Assembly: GCA_964494505.1 (NCBI GenBank) | Contig: CAZBRO010000002.1 | Span: 62,001 to 126,000 of the forward strand | Direction of reading: 5' to 3' | Source of the DNA: CAIYRG01 sp964494505 | Lineage (GTDB): Bacteria; Pseudomonadota; Alphaproteobacteria; Micropepsales; Micropepsaceae | Length of the DNA: 64,000 nt | Shown: one piece after another, positions 50,618 through 59,629 of the stretch | How positions within the stretch are numbered: the first letter of the stretch is position 1 | How the letters are laid out: each line of letters starts with the position of its first letter | The notes under the pieces: model-generated | The model's input: only the letters and a program-made list of their open reading frames with translations | Databases searched by the model: none | What the model was told of the DNA's origin: nothing | Position numbers and translations under genes: made by a program

Positions 50618-51964
50618 ATGCCGACGATCACGCGACGCGCTTCCATGGCCGGGATGGCAGGAATGCTTGGCCTCGCGGCTGCTTCCGGGCTTTCGCGCAG
50701 AGCGGGCGCGCAGCCTGCGCCGCAACCGCCTATCCCCCCAGAGGGGTTAATGAGCAGCAAAATCAAGCACATCTCCTACAGCGATCTGGGGGGGCGTGCC
50801 GATTCCGTGCAGATCATGCTCAACCGGGGCCACGTCTATGTCGGCCACATGTTCAGCGATGGCGTCACCACGCTCGACGCGCGCGACCCGCGCAATCTCA
50901 AGCCGGTGAATTTCTTCCGCACCGCAGAGAACACCCGCACCCATCACCTGCAGGTCGCCGAGGACCTGATGCTGCTTGCCAACGGCGCCAACATCGTGCG
51001 GATGCAGTCCTACGATTCCTTGCGCGGCTATTTCGAGAATACGCTGGCCGACAGCCTGACCAACCGCCAGCCCTTCAAGTCCGGCCTTTCCATCCACGAC
51101 ATCAAGACCAATCCGGCCGAACCCAAACAGATCGCCTTCCTGGAAATGCCCGGCATCGGCATCAACCGGCTGTGGTGGCCGGGTGGGCGCTACGCCTATG
51201 TGTCGGCGCATTTCGACGGCTTCACGGACCATATCCTCTGCATCGTCGATTTGCAGAACATCACCAAGCCCGAGATCGTCTCGAAATGGTGGCTCCCCGG
51301 CATGAACCGCGCAGCCGGCGAGAAGGACAATACGCCCAAGGGCAAGCGCTATGCGCTGCACCACATGATCACCGCGGGAAATCGCGGCTATGCCGCATGG
51401 CGCGACGGCGGATTCACCGTCCACGACATCAGCGACGCGCACAATCCGAAGCTGCTGTCGCACATCAACTGGTCGCCGCCGTTTCCCGGCGGCACGCACA
51501 CGCCGCTGCCGCTTCCCGGCCGCAAGCTCGCCGTCGTGGCCGACGAATCCAATGCGGATTATTGTGCGAAGGGGTTGTTCTACACCTGGATCCTGGACGT
51601 CCGGGACGACGAGCAGCCGGTGACGATTGCGACCATGCCGACGCCCAGCGACCGCAACGATTACTGCAAGCTCGGAAATTTCGGCCCGCATAATCTGCAC
51701 GAGAACCGGCCCGGCTCGTTCCAGAGCGAGGAGCTGATCTTCGCCACCTACCACGATGCCGGCGTGCGCGTGTTCGACATCAAGAACCAGTTCGAGCCCA
51801 AGGAAATCGCCTATTGGGTGCCGCCGGTGCCGGCGAAGATGTTCGATCCGCGGCCCAACGTCGCCAAATGCGCCATGACGTGCGATTGCTACGTGACGCC
51901 GGCCGGGCTCATGTATGTGAGCGACTGGAACGGCGGCATGCACGTGCTCGAATATCAGGGTTAG
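50618..51964 (+). CDS. Tat-exported LVIVD-repeat protein
   Basis: The 448-residue protein has a twin-arginine-like signal (TRRASMAGMAGMLGLAAASG). Its mature part is a set of LVIVD-type repeats (GGFTVHDISDAHNPKLLS, AGVRVFDIKNQFEPKEIAYW, GGMHVLEY), expected to form a beta-propeller. Histidine-rich segments (HHMITAG, HNLHENRPG) could bind metal. Function is unknown. It is divergent from the YihY gene and followed by the paired palindrome at 51993-52063. Confidence 0.8.
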   Translation: MPTITRRASMAGMAGMLGLAAASGLSRRAGAQPAPQPPIPPEGLMSSKIKHISYSDLGGRADSVQIMLNRGHVYVGHMFSDGVTTLDARDPRNLKPVNFFRTAENTRTHHLQVAEDLMLLANGANIVRMQSYDSLRGYFENTLADSLTNRQPFKSGLSIHDIKTNPAEPKQIAFLEMPGIGINRLWWPGGRYAYVSAHFDGFTDHILCIVDLQNITKPEIVSKWWLPGMNRAAGEKDNTPKGKRYALHHMITAGNRGYAAWRDGGFTVHDISDAHNPKLLSHINWSPPFPGGTHTPLPLPGRKLAVVADESNADYCAKGLFYTWILDVRDDEQPVTIATMPTPSDRNDYCKLGNFGPHNLHENRPGSFQSEELIFATYHDAGVRVFDIKNQFEPKEIAYWVPPVPAKMFDPRPNVAKCAMTCDCYVTPAGLMYVSDWNGGMHVLEYQG

Positions 51965-51992
51965 GGCGCAATCGGCGAAATGGAAGCCGATG

Positions 51993-52063
51993 CTCACCCT
52001 TCGACAAGCTCAGGGTGAGGACTCAAACAGAAATCCTCATGCTGAGCTTGTCGAAGCATGAGG
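51993..52063. repeat. Paired palindromic intergenic repeat
   Basis: Two palindromes lie in mirror orientation. CTCACCCT...AGGGTGAG spans 51993-52019 and CCTCATGC...GCATGAGG spans 52035-52063. Their cores, TTCGACAAGCTCAG and CTGAGCTTGTCGAA, are exact reverse complements. This TTCGACAAGCTCAGG-type element is a familiar dispersed intergenic repeat in alphaproteobacteria. Between convergent genes it may act as a bidirectional terminator. Confidence 0.7.
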
Positions 52064-52092
52064 CCTTTAGCCTCGTTTGATTGCAATCCGCT

Positions 52093-52416
52093 CTAGGATT
52101 TCGGCGCGGTCATCCTGGCGAACACCAGCCGGTGCTTGTTGTCTTCCATCAGCATCGCAAATCCCGAAATGGTGTCGAGGCCAAGGCCGCGGGGAAACCC
52201 CGTTTCCGCGTCAGGCTCGATCTTGCTGTAGCTGACGCTCGCGATCTTCTCCCATTTCCCGATGGGCTTGCGGATTTCCAGGATGACGACCGTGTTCTTC
52301 AGGATCAGCCGCACAATCGCGTCATGGGGAGGCTTGGGCTTGGTCAGGCTCAAATTACCGCCAATCGTCTGCCAGCCATTGGCCAGCGCCCACTGCGTCA
52401 ATGCTTCCTTGTCCAT
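52093..52416 (-). CDS. Hypothetical protein (107 aa)
   Basis: The small soluble protein starts MDKEALTQWALANGWQTIGG and is strand-rich afterwards (AIVRLILKNTVVILEIRK, KIASVSYSKIEPD). No signal, membrane segment or catalytic motif is visible. It resembles conserved short alphaproteobacterial hypotheticals but I cannot name a family. Its start codon lies two bases from the end of the palindrome at 52418, so no normal ribosome site remains upstream. Confidence 0.6.
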   Translation of the reverse strand: MDKEALTQWALANGWQTIGGNLSLTKPKPPHDAIVRLILKNTVVILEIRKPIGKWEKIASVSYSKIEPDAETGFPRGLGLDTISGFAMLMEDNKHRLVFARMTAPKS

Positions 52417-52417
52417 G

Positions 52418-52494
52418 CTAGTGTCGTGGCTTCGAAGTTCGCTCTATTGTCGATATCAGATTCCGAGCGAGCTTCGAAGCCGAAACGACACTAG
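52418..52494. repeat. MITE-like palindrome with CTAGTGTC ends, copy 1
   Basis: CTAGTGTCGT and ACGACACTAG form perfect ends, with a second inner pair GGCTTCGAAG/CTTCGAAGCC and a central CGATATC. The whole 77-bp element can fold into a long hairpin. It shares its terminal CTAGTGTC with copy 2, 14 bases away. Confidence 0.8.
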
Positions 52495-52508
52495 AAATCA
52501 ATGGATGG

Positions 52509-52583
52509 CTAGTGTCCTCTCGATTCCGAAATTCGTGTGAGGCCGATATCGAGAGGTGACGAATTTCGGAATCGGGACACTAG
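52509..52583. repeat. MITE-like palindrome with CTAGTGTC ends, copy 2
   Basis: CTAGTGTC and GACACTAG terminate a 75-bp palindrome with inner arms CGATTCCGAAATTCGT and ACGAATTTCGGAATCG (16 bp, perfect) around CGATATCGAG. Its last bases provide the TAG stop codon of the leftward gene 52580-52849. Confidence 0.8.
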
Positions 52584-52849
52584 GGCCTTTCTTCCCGATC
52601 CCGCTGTTCTGTTTCGGCCGGGTCCACCACCCGGAATTCGCCGTCGATGATCATCGTGCCGCGCGGCTTGCGCCTGCCCCAGAACAATGACGGAAACAGG
52701 TAATACAAGACCGCCAGGATCGCGATGATCGGTATCAGGAATACCAATACGCCGAGCGCCACCACCGCGACGGCGATGAGAATCGAAACCGTCAGCACCA
52801 GCGCAAGGATCAGCATCGCCCAGACGCGAAGAGGAAGGCGAGGCCGCAT
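52580..52849 (-). CDS. Small membrane protein, hypothetical
   Basis: From the ATG at 52849 the protein has 89 residues: two closely spaced hydrophobic helices (VWAMLILALVLTVSILIAVA and VFLIPIIAILAVLYYLF), then a basic hinge and a soluble tail GTMIIDGEFRVVDPAE ending in charged residues. The stop codon lies in palindrome copy 2, so the native C terminus may have been altered. GGAG lies about ten bases upstream of the start. Confidence 0.55.
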   Translation of the reverse strand: MRPRLPLRVWAMLILALVLTVSILIAVAVVALGVLVFLIPIIAILAVLYYLFPSLFWGRRKPRGTMIIDGEFRVVDPAETEQRDREERP

Positions 52850-53069
52850 GAGGATGGTTCTCCGTTGCTGATTTCGACGTGCCCGCACACCATATCAGAG
52901 TGTGAAACGGAGCTGCGGAGCGCGTTGTTTGGATGTCCCTTATTGCACTCTTATCGCGCGGTTATGGCACCTTATTCGCCCGAAATGATCCTGCCTTATC
53001 CCCGCTCTTTTCCAGGGAAAGCCTGGGCTTTCGTGAAATCTTTCCCCGTTTTGGGTGGGGGAGGGGGGG

Positions 53070-54164
53070 ATGCATATTTCGGGCTTCCTCGTTGCGGCAG
53101 ATGCGAAAACATCCAATAGAAGGGGCGTCACCATAGAAGTCGGGACCGTGGATCGGGGTTTCACAATCGGCGGTGTGCGAATCGGAGGGCGGGTGCTGCT
53201 CGCGCCGATGACCGGAGTGTCGGACCTGCCGTTCCGGCGGGCCGCGGCGCGGCTGGGCGCGGCCTATGTCGCGACCGAAATGGTCGCCTGCGAGAGCTTC
53301 GCGCAAGGGCGGCCCGATGTCGTGCGGCGCGCGGCGGTGGGCGAGGGGCTTCCGCTGACGGTCATCCAGCTCGTCGGGCGCGAACCGCGCTGGCTGGCGA
53401 AGGGGGCGGCCCTTGCCGAAGCTGCGGGCGCGGACATCATCGATATCAACATGGGGTGCCCCGCCAAGGAGGTGACGGGCGCCCTTTCCGGCTCCGCGCT
53501 GATGCGCGATCTGGATTTGGCCGAGCGCCTGATCGCGGCGGCGGTGAACGCGACGGCACGTCCGGTGACTCTGAAAATGCGCCTCGGCTGGGACGGCGAC
53601 TCGCTGAATGCGCCGGAGCTTGCGGCCCGCGCCGAGCGCGTGGGCGTGCGCGCGATCACCGTGCACGGCCGCACCCGGCAGCAATTCTATAAAGGCGCCG
53701 CCGATTGGCGTGCGGTCTCGGCGGTGAGGGCGGCTACGAAATTGCCGCTCATCGTCAATGGCGACATCACGGATGCGGCGACGGCTCGCGAAGCGCTGAA
53801 GCAATCAGGCGCGGATGCGATCATGATCGGCCGTGGCGCCTATGGCCGGCCCTGGATCGCGGCAGGAATCGACAATGCGCTTCAGAGCGGTCGCGATGTT
53901 GCCGAACCGGGTCCGCTCAAGCGGCTCGAGATCGTGCTCGAACATCTTGCCGAGACGTTGCGCTTTTATGGCGACGCGCTGGGTTTGAAGATTTTCCGCA
54001 AGCATCTGGGCTCGTATGTCGAGAAGGCGTCCTGGCCCTCTGACGTGGAAACCCGCCGCGCCGCCAAAGCAAGCGCATGCCGTCTCGAATCTGCGCGCGA
54101 CATCGAAGCGGCGCTGACGGCGTTGTGGTGCGGCGCCCAACAGGCGGACGCGCTCGCCGCGTGA
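53070..54164 (+). CDS. dusB: tRNA-dihydrouridine synthase B
   Basis: This FMN-dependent reductase converts uridines in the tRNA D-loop to dihydrouridine. The barrel begins LLAPMTGVSDLPFRRAA and carries the catalytic cysteine in DINMGCPAKEVTG, the HGRTRQQFYKG segment and MIGRGAYGRPW. The start is uncertain: ATG 53070 follows a G-rich tract, while a GTG at 53148 (VDRGFTIGG) would give a length closer to family members. Downstream genes are convergent. Confidence 0.9.
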   Translation: MHISGFLVAADAKTSNRRGVTIEVGTVDRGFTIGGVRIGGRVLLAPMTGVSDLPFRRAAARLGAAYVATEMVACESFAQGRPDVVRRAAVGEGLPLTVIQLVGREPRWLAKGAALAEAAGADIIDINMGCPAKEVTGALSGSALMRDLDLAERLIAAAVNATARPVTLKMRLGWDGDSLNAPELAARAERVGVRAITVHGRTRQQFYKGAADWRAVSAVRAATKLPLIVNGDITDAATAREALKQSGADAIMIGRGAYGRPWIAAGIDNALQSGRDVAEPGPLKRLEIVLEHLAETLRFYGDALGLKIFRKHLGSYVEKASWPSDVETRRAAKASACRLESARDIEAALTALWCGAQQADALAA

Positions 54165-54169
54165 CGGCT

Positions 54170-54754
54170 TCAGTTGTTGGAAATGACGACCTTCTGGATG
54201 ATGACCGGCGTCATCGGCGCAGCGTCTCCGAACGGACCGATCCCGCCGCCGAGCGGCACCATGGCGATCTGGTCCACCACCTCCATGCCTTGCACCACAT
54301 GGCCGAATGCGGCGTAGCCGGTCTTGTTGTCCATATCGCCCGGTTCGTGATCGAGCTGCGGCGTGTCGCGCAGATTGATGAAGAATTCGGCGCGCGCCGA
54401 ATTGGGATCGACATCGTGGCCCATCGCGATGGTCCCGCGCAGATTGCTCTGCGCATTGGCGGTTTCCAGCGGAATCGGATCGTGCACGGAGCGCGGCTTG
54501 CCCATCGCGTCATAGCTGCCAGCCTGGATAACAAAGCCCGGCACCACGCGATAGAACACCGTACCGTCGAAATGCCCCTCCTTCGCATAGCGCACGAAAT
54601 TGTCCACCGTGGCGGGCGTGTGCTCGCGGTCGAGTTCGATCACGATGTCGCCCATCGAAGTTTGCAGCGTTGCCGTGGGCGCCGCCCATGCAGCCGTCGC
54701 GGCAACCGCCGCCGCAGCGAACCCAAGCGCGAAAGTCGCAATCCGAAACTTCAT
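54170..54754 (-). CDS. Periplasmic peptidyl-prolyl cis-trans isomerase (cyclophilin)
   Basis: The 194-residue protein has a signal peptide (ATFALGFAAAAVAATAAWA) and a cyclophilin domain with MGDIVIELDREHTPATVDNF, FYRVVPGFVIQAG, and the AEFFINLRD and GYAAFGHVVQGMEVVD segments. It lacks the active-site tryptophan of human CypA, as many bacterial forms do. AGGTG lies six bases upstream of the ATG. Confidence 0.92.
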   Translation of the reverse strand: MKFRIATFALGFAAAAVAATAAWAAPTATLQTSMGDIVIELDREHTPATVDNFVRYAKEGHFDGTVFYRVVPGFVIQAGSYDAMGKPRSVHDPIPLETANAQSNLRGTIAMGHDVDPNSARAEFFINLRDTPQLDHEPGDMDNKTGYAAFGHVVQGMEVVDQIAMVPLGGGIGPFGDAAPMTPVIIQKVVISNN

Positions 54755-54769
54755 CTGGCACCTAACGGA

Positions 54770-55912
54770 TCAAGGTTTGTCGACCCAATCGGCGAGGAAC
54801 ACATTGGTGCTGCCGGGCGTGGGCGCATTGCGATCGGACTCCCAAATCAGCGTCTTGCCGTCATTGGTGATCATCGGGAAGCCGTCGAAATTCTGGTCGA
54901 AGGTGATCTGCTCCAAGCCCGTGCCGTCCCGATTGATCAGATAGAGATCGAAATTGCCGCCATGGGGGTCTTTCATGTTGGAGGCGAAGATGATGCGCTT
55001 GCCGTCCGGCATGAAATAGGGTGCGAAGCTGGCGCCGCCGTTGAAGGTGAGCTGCCGCTGCTCGGTGCCGTCGGCCTTCATGATCCACAATTCCATCGCA
55101 GCCGGCATCACCAGATTCTTCGCCAGCAAATCCTTGTAGCGTTTGATCTCCTCGGGCGTCTTCGGGCGATTGGCGCGCCACACGATGTATTTGCCGTCCT
55201 GCGAATGCCAGCCGCCGCCATCGTAACCCAGCGCATGCGTCAGCCGGCGCGGATTGGTGCCGTCGATATTCATGTCATACAGCTCGAGATCGCCGTCGCG
55301 CATGGACGTGAAAAGTATCTTCTTTCCGTCCGGCGAGATCGTGCCTTCGGCGTCATAGCCGTCCGTCGTGGTCAGGCGCTTCAACCCCGTGCCGTCGCGG
55401 TTGGCGTAGAAGATGTCGAAGTCCTTGTAGATGGCCCAGACATAGCCCTCCCTCATGTCGGCCGGTGGCGGGCAGTCAGGCGCACCGAGATGAGTCGAGG
55501 CATAGATCATGTGCTTGCCGTCGGGCGTGAGATAGCCGCACGTGGTCCGGCCGAGCCCTGTGCTCACGAGCTTCAGATTCTGCCCGTTGAGATCCATAGT
55601 GAATTCCTGATCGCATTTGAACGGCGGACGCGTGGACTGGAAGGAAATCTCCTTCCCGTCGAAGGAGAAATAGGCTTCCGCGTTTTCGCCGCCACGCGTG
55701 ATCATGCGGATGTTCTTGAGATGGCGCTCCCGTGGGTCGCCCGTGATCGGGATCGGCTTGGGCGGGTTCTGCACGAGCGGACCGGGCAGCGGCTGCGGTC
55801 CCTGCACCGATTGGCCCGTCTGCGCGGAGTGGACGGGCGCGAGCGCAAACGCTCCAAGCGCGAGCGCTGAAAATGCGATGGTTGCAAGAACGGGCCCCGG
55901 CTTCATCGTCAT
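54770..55912 (-). CDS. TolB-like WD40/PD40 beta-propeller protein, secreted
   Basis: The 380-residue protein has a signal peptide (ATIAFSALALGAFALAPVHS) and repeated PD40 units (YLTPDGKHMIYAST, TISPDGKKILFTSMRDGDLELY, YFMPDGKRIIFASNM). It lacks the N-terminal TolB domain, so it is a stand-alone propeller. Its ATG overlaps the stop of the peptidase gene, so the two are translationally coupled and may act together in the periplasm. Confidence 0.85.
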   Translation of the reverse strand: MTMKPGPVLATIAFSALALGAFALAPVHSAQTGQSVQGPQPLPGPLVQNPPKPIPITGDPRERHLKNIRMITRGGENAEAYFSFDGKEISFQSTRPPFKCDQEFTMDLNGQNLKLVSTGLGRTTCGYLTPDGKHMIYASTHLGAPDCPPPADMREGYVWAIYKDFDIFYANRDGTGLKRLTTTDGYDAEGTISPDGKKILFTSMRDGDLELYDMNIDGTNPRRLTHALGYDGGGWHSQDGKYIVWRANRPKTPEEIKRYKDLLAKNLVMPAAMELWIMKADGTEQRQLTFNGGASFAPYFMPDGKRIIFASNMKDPHGGNFDLYLINRDGTGLEQITFDQNFDGFPMITNDGKTLIWESDRNAPTPGSTNVFLADWVDKP

Positions 55913-57756
55913 TTCCTTGCCTCCAGCGTCACGTTGGTTTTGAAATCCTGACCGCCCCGCTTGACGAGCACGGCCACCACATCGCCCGGCTTCTTCTGCC
56001 GGAGCGCATAAGCATAATCATTGAGGTTCTGGATGTCCTTGCCGTCGAATTGCACCATCAGATCGCCGGCCTTCAGGCCGGCCTTTGCGGCGGGACTGTT
56101 GTTCTGCACATCGGCGAAAAGCACGCCCTTGAGGTCGTCGCGGAAATCGGGCACCGAACCGAAATAGGGGCCATAGCCGCGCCCGCCGCCACGGCTGGCC
56201 GGGATCGGCTGCTGCACCTCGGTGTAGGCAAGCTTCGGTTCCTGATCGGCGATGCGCCCGGTCAGGCCGTACACCAGCGTCAGCACCTTCACCGCGCCCT
56301 CGGCATTGATCTTGTCCGCGGTGTCCGATGGCTTGTGATAATCGGTGTGCAAGCCCGAGAAGAAGAACAGCACCGGAATCTTCTTCGCGTTGAAGGACGT
56401 ATGGTCGCTCGACCCATAGCCCGATTCCGAGAATTCCAGATTGATGCCGCTGTCCTTGTCGAGCTGCTCCAATATGGGCTTCAGCTCGGGAGAGGTGCCC
56501 ACGCCGCCCACGAACAGGCGGTCCTTCGTCATCCGGCCGATCATGTCCATGTTGATCATGGCGTCGATCTTCTCGAGCGGCATCGTCGGATGGTTGACGA
56601 AATAGGACGAGCCGAGCAGCCCGATCTCCTCGCCGGCAAAGGTCATGAACAGAACCGACCGCTTCCATTGCGGCTTGTTCGCCATGGCGAGCCGTGCCAA
56701 TTCGATCACCCCGGCCGTGCCCGACGCGTTGTCGTCGGCTCCGTGATGAACTTGTCCGATGAGGGATGGCGCCAGCGAATTGCGGTTGCCGAGCCCCAGA
56801 TGATCGTAATGCGCGCCAATCACCACCCACTGATCTTTCAGCGCCGCGTCCGTTGCCGGAAGCGCACCCAGCACGTTCTTCACGGTCTTCTTGACCCTGC
56901 CGACATCGGTGGCGATGTGAGCCGTGACGCCGGGAAGCTCGAAGGATTGCGGGGTGAGGTCCTTGTCGATCTCCTTCTGCAGTGCGGCCAAATCCTTTCC
57001 CCGCGCCTGAAACGCTTTCATCACGAAATCGCGCTTCACATGGACGGCAGGAATGCCCATGTCGCCCTCTTCGACCTGGCGTTCGGTGGGCCCGAGATCG
57101 TCCATGTCATGACTCGGCTCGGTGATGAAGACGACGCCTTTCGCGCCATGCATCCGCGCGTTGATCGCCTTGTTGGTGAAGGAGGAATGGGCCGTGTAAT
57201 CCTTTCCCAAAAATATGCTCTTCGGGTCGTCCTCCTGCGGTTCGTGGTCGAGCACGACCACGATTTTGTCCTTCGCATCGATGCCGGAATAATCGTCATA
57301 TTTGTATTCCGGCGCGGTGATGCCGTAGCCGGCAAAGATCAGGGGCCCGTCGAACTCGGCGGTGTTGGAGAACAGGATCGGGATGAAGTCCTGGTCGATC
57401 TTAAGCGTCTGACCTGCGATCCGAAGCTCGTTTCTGGCGCCCAGCTGGGCGCCCGTGGTGATCTCGAAATTCTGGAAATAGGTCCCGTTGTCGCCGGCTG
57501 GCTTGAGGCCGATTTCGCGGAATTGCGCGGCGATGTAGTCGGCCGCCTGGTCAAGCTCCGGCGACCCGTCTCCACGGCCCTTGAGGGCGTCGGACGCAAG
57601 GTAGGTCACATGCTTCAGATACCGGGCCGGGGAAAGTTCGGCAGCCGCCGAAACGGGGGGGGAGGGCTCCTGCGCGGCATGCCGGTTAAGGTAAACCGCC
57701 GACGCCGCTGCAAAGGCCGCAAATGCAATTACCGGCGCGAGTTGGAACTGCTTCAT
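55909..57756 (-). CDS. Secreted M28-family aminopeptidase with PA insert and PDZ domain
   Basis: The 615-residue zinc exopeptidase has an N-terminal signal/anchor (LAPVIAFAAFAAASAVYL), an inserted PA-like domain (about 130-250), and the M28 catalytic core. Metal ligands occur in VIGAHYDHLG, HHGADDNASG, FAGEEIGLLGS and INMDMIGR, and the final histidine in GLHTDYHKPSDT. A PDZ domain follows (VQNNSPAAKAGLKAGDLMVQF). All five ligand motifs are present. The start lacks a good ribosome site. Confidence 0.9.
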   Translation of the reverse strand: MKQFQLAPVIAFAAFAAASAVYLNRHAAQEPSPPVSAAAELSPARYLKHVTYLASDALKGRGDGSPELDQAADYIAAQFREIGLKPAGDNGTYFQNFEITTGAQLGARNELRIAGQTLKIDQDFIPILFSNTAEFDGPLIFAGYGITAPEYKYDDYSGIDAKDKIVVVLDHEPQEDDPKSIFLGKDYTAHSSFTNKAINARMHGAKGVVFITEPSHDMDDLGPTERQVEEGDMGIPAVHVKRDFVMKAFQARGKDLAALQKEIDKDLTPQSFELPGVTAHIATDVGRVKKTVKNVLGALPATDAALKDQWVVIGAHYDHLGLGNRNSLAPSLIGQVHHGADDNASGTAGVIELARLAMANKPQWKRSVLFMTFAGEEIGLLGSSYFVNHPTMPLEKIDAMINMDMIGRMTKDRLFVGGVGTSPELKPILEQLDKDSGINLEFSESGYGSSDHTSFNAKKIPVLFFFSGLHTDYHKPSDTADKINAEGAVKVLTLVYGLTGRIADQEPKLAYTEVQQPIPASRGGGRGYGPYFGSVPDFRDDLKGVLFADVQNNSPAAKAGLKAGDLMVQFDGKDIQNLNDYAYALRQKKPGDVVAVLVKRGGQDFKTNVTLEARK

Positions 57757-57940
57757 AAGGAATTTATAGCCGCAGACGGATTCCCTGTCAGCGGCAGACC
57801 TCCAACCCTCGAGAATACCGTTCCGAGGGACCCAGGCAAACAAAAGCAGGGGGTTAGCGGCAATTCAAGCCGGGATGCGACCAAGCCAAAATCCGGATTC
57901 GAGTCGTTCCGGGCTCGCTTATCCCGCCGTCAACGGGCCA

Positions 57941-58147
57941 TCAATGCGGCCCAAATGAATTCCGGGGCGGCGACAGCTCGTCTGCGTGCGGCCATACAGC
58001 CGCCATCGCGTCGAGAGCGGCCGAGTATTCCACCAGATCGGAGATGGAAGCGGGATCGTCAAACTCGGCTGCCAACCTCAGCGCCTCGCTCGCTTCCGCC
58101 CGCAATTGCGCCATTTCGTTCGTACGGAACTTGAAGCCCCGGTCCAT
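57941..58147 (-). CDS. Small hypothetical protein (68 aa)
   Basis: This is a short alpha-helical protein (EMAQLRAEASEALRLAAEF, SDLVEYSAALDAMAAV) with no signal or membrane segment. I do not recognise it. It sits between the peptidase and cobalamin operons. The ribosome site is weak, but composition looks protein-like. Confidence 0.42.
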   Translation of the reverse strand: MDRGFKFRTNEMAQLRAEASEALRLAAEFDDPASISDLVEYSAALDAMAAVWPHADELSPPRNSFGPH

Positions 58148-58271
58148 GACGCTGTGCCCCGCTAATTCATTAAAGGGAATGTCTAGTGGAAAGGCAGGAT
58201 GGGTCTTTGACTCAGGTCAATATATCGCAACGGCTTCGCCAAAGCTGTCCGGCGCGGCCTTACACAAGATT

Positions 58272-58835
58272 TTAGCGGTTCTGGCCCGGTTTCCACAAGA
58301 TGTCCGCAGCGCCGCCTTCATTGAGATACCGGCCGAGTACGAACAAGAGGTCGGACAGCCGGTTGACGTATTTAAGGGCCTCCGGGTTGACCCCGTCATG
58401 CGCGGCGAGTTCGGCGATGTCGCGTTCCGCGCGCCGAACGACGGTCCTGGCGAGATGAAGATAGGCCGACGCCGGACCGCCGCCGGGCAGGACAAAACTG
58501 GTGAGGGGAGAAAGCGCCTCATTGAAGCGGTCGATATCATGTTCCAGCCGCAAGGTCTGCCGGTCGGTGACTCGCAAGGGGACGGCCCTTTCGGTCGTAT
58601 GCTGGGGGCGGCAGAGGTCGGCGCCGACATCGAAGAGATCGTTCTGTGCCTGGGTCAGGATGGTGCGGACGTCTTCGTCTGCGATGTGCAGCAGGGCCAC
58701 CCCAAGGGCCGCGTTGGCTTCGTCCAAGCCACCGCAGGCTTTCACTCGGAGATTGAACTTAGGTACGCGCGCCCCGTCGCCGAGCGACGTCAGTCCCTTG
58801 TCCCCGCCACGGGTATAGATTCGATCGAGCCTCAT
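58272..58835 (-). CDS. ATP:cob(I)alamin adenosyltransferase, PduO type
   Basis: The 187-residue enzyme converts cob(I)alamin to adenosylcobalamin. It starts with the ATP-binding motif YTRGGDKGLTSLGDG and carries the conserved ARTVVRRAERD helix and YVNRLSDLLFVLGRYLN end. Its start overlaps the btuD stop (ATGA), making it the last gene of the B12 uptake operon, so imported cobalamin can be activated directly. Confidence 0.93.
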   Translation of the reverse strand: MRLDRIYTRGGDKGLTSLGDGARVPKFNLRVKACGGLDEANAALGVALLHIADEDVRTILTQAQNDLFDVGADLCRPQHTTERAVPLRVTDRQTLRLEHDIDRFNEALSPLTSFVLPGGGPASAYLHLARTVVRRAERDIAELAAHDGVNPEALKYVNRLSDLLFVLGRYLNEGGAADILWKPGQNR

Positions 58836-59629
58836 CGTTGCTGCTCCCTTCCCCCTGCCACGGGCGCGAGAAAATCGACAAAGGCGCCCCCGCCTGCCGT
58901 TGAAATACGCGCGTCGACCGCAAATACCGCACGTATCAGCTCGGACGTGAGAACTTGCCCGGGCGTCCCGTCCGCCGCAACTCGTCCCCGATCGAGCGCA
59001 ACGATGCGGCCGGCGTGCCGGGCGGCCAGCGTCAGATCGTGCATTGAGGCGATGACCAGCTTGCCGCCCCGGGCGAGTTCCGACAGCCGTTCGGCTGTTG
59101 CAAGCGTGTGGCGAGGATCAAGCCCCTCCAACGGCTCATCGAAGATCAGGACATCCGGATCGCCCACCAGTGTACGGGCCAGCATGGCGCGGGCCAGCTC
59201 ACCGCCCGACAATGTGGTGGCGGGTTGATCGCGCAGAGCCAAAAGATCGCATGCCGCCAGCACCTCATCGATGCGCAGGCGCAGCGCGCCGGGAAACCCG
59301 CCGAAAACAGGCAATACCGGCGTGAGGCCCAACGCCACCAGGCGCTCCACCGAAATAGGCCATTCGCAGCGTGGGTTTTGCGGCAGATAGGCGCGCTTGC
59401 GGGCGAGTTCTCTTCCGTTCCAGGCGGACAGTGCACGGCCGTCGATCGCAACGGTCCCGGTGTCGGGCTTAAGCAGCCCCGCGAGCGATGCCAGAAGCGT
59501 CGATTTGCCGGCGCCATTGGGGCCGATAATGGCGATGAACTCGCCGCCCGCGCCACTCATGCTGACGTCGCGCAGAATCTCCCTCCCGCCCTTCGAGATC
59601 GAGATGTGGCCGGCCGCGATTTGTGTCAT
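58832..59629 (-). CDS. btuD: Cobalamin ABC transporter ATP-binding protein
   Basis: The 265-residue ABC ATPase has Walker A IGPNGAGKST, the Q-loop region AYLPQNP, signature LSGGE, Walker B DVLIFDEP and a switch histidine in ASMHDLTLA. The ATG at 59629 overlaps the btuC stop and is preferred over longer readings of the frame. It powers the BtuC permease. Confidence 0.92.
   Translation of the reverse strand: MTQIAAGHISISKGGREILRDVSMSGAGGEFIAIIGPNGAGKSTLLASLAGLLKPDTGTVAIDGRALSAWNGRELARKRAYLPQNPRCEWPISVERLVALGLTPVLPVFGGFPGALRLRIDEVLAACDLLALRDQPATTLSGGELARAMLARTLVGDPDVLIFDEPLEGLDPRHTLATAERLSELARGGKLVIASMHDLTLAARHAGRIVALDRGRVAADGTPGQVLTSELIRAVFAVDARISTAGGGAFVDFLAPVAGGREQQR

Noticed and set aside
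55873..58134. 753-residue open frame antisense to the TolB-like and M28 genes
   Set aside because: It opposes two confidently identified secreted proteins and has low-complexity Arg/Gly composition.
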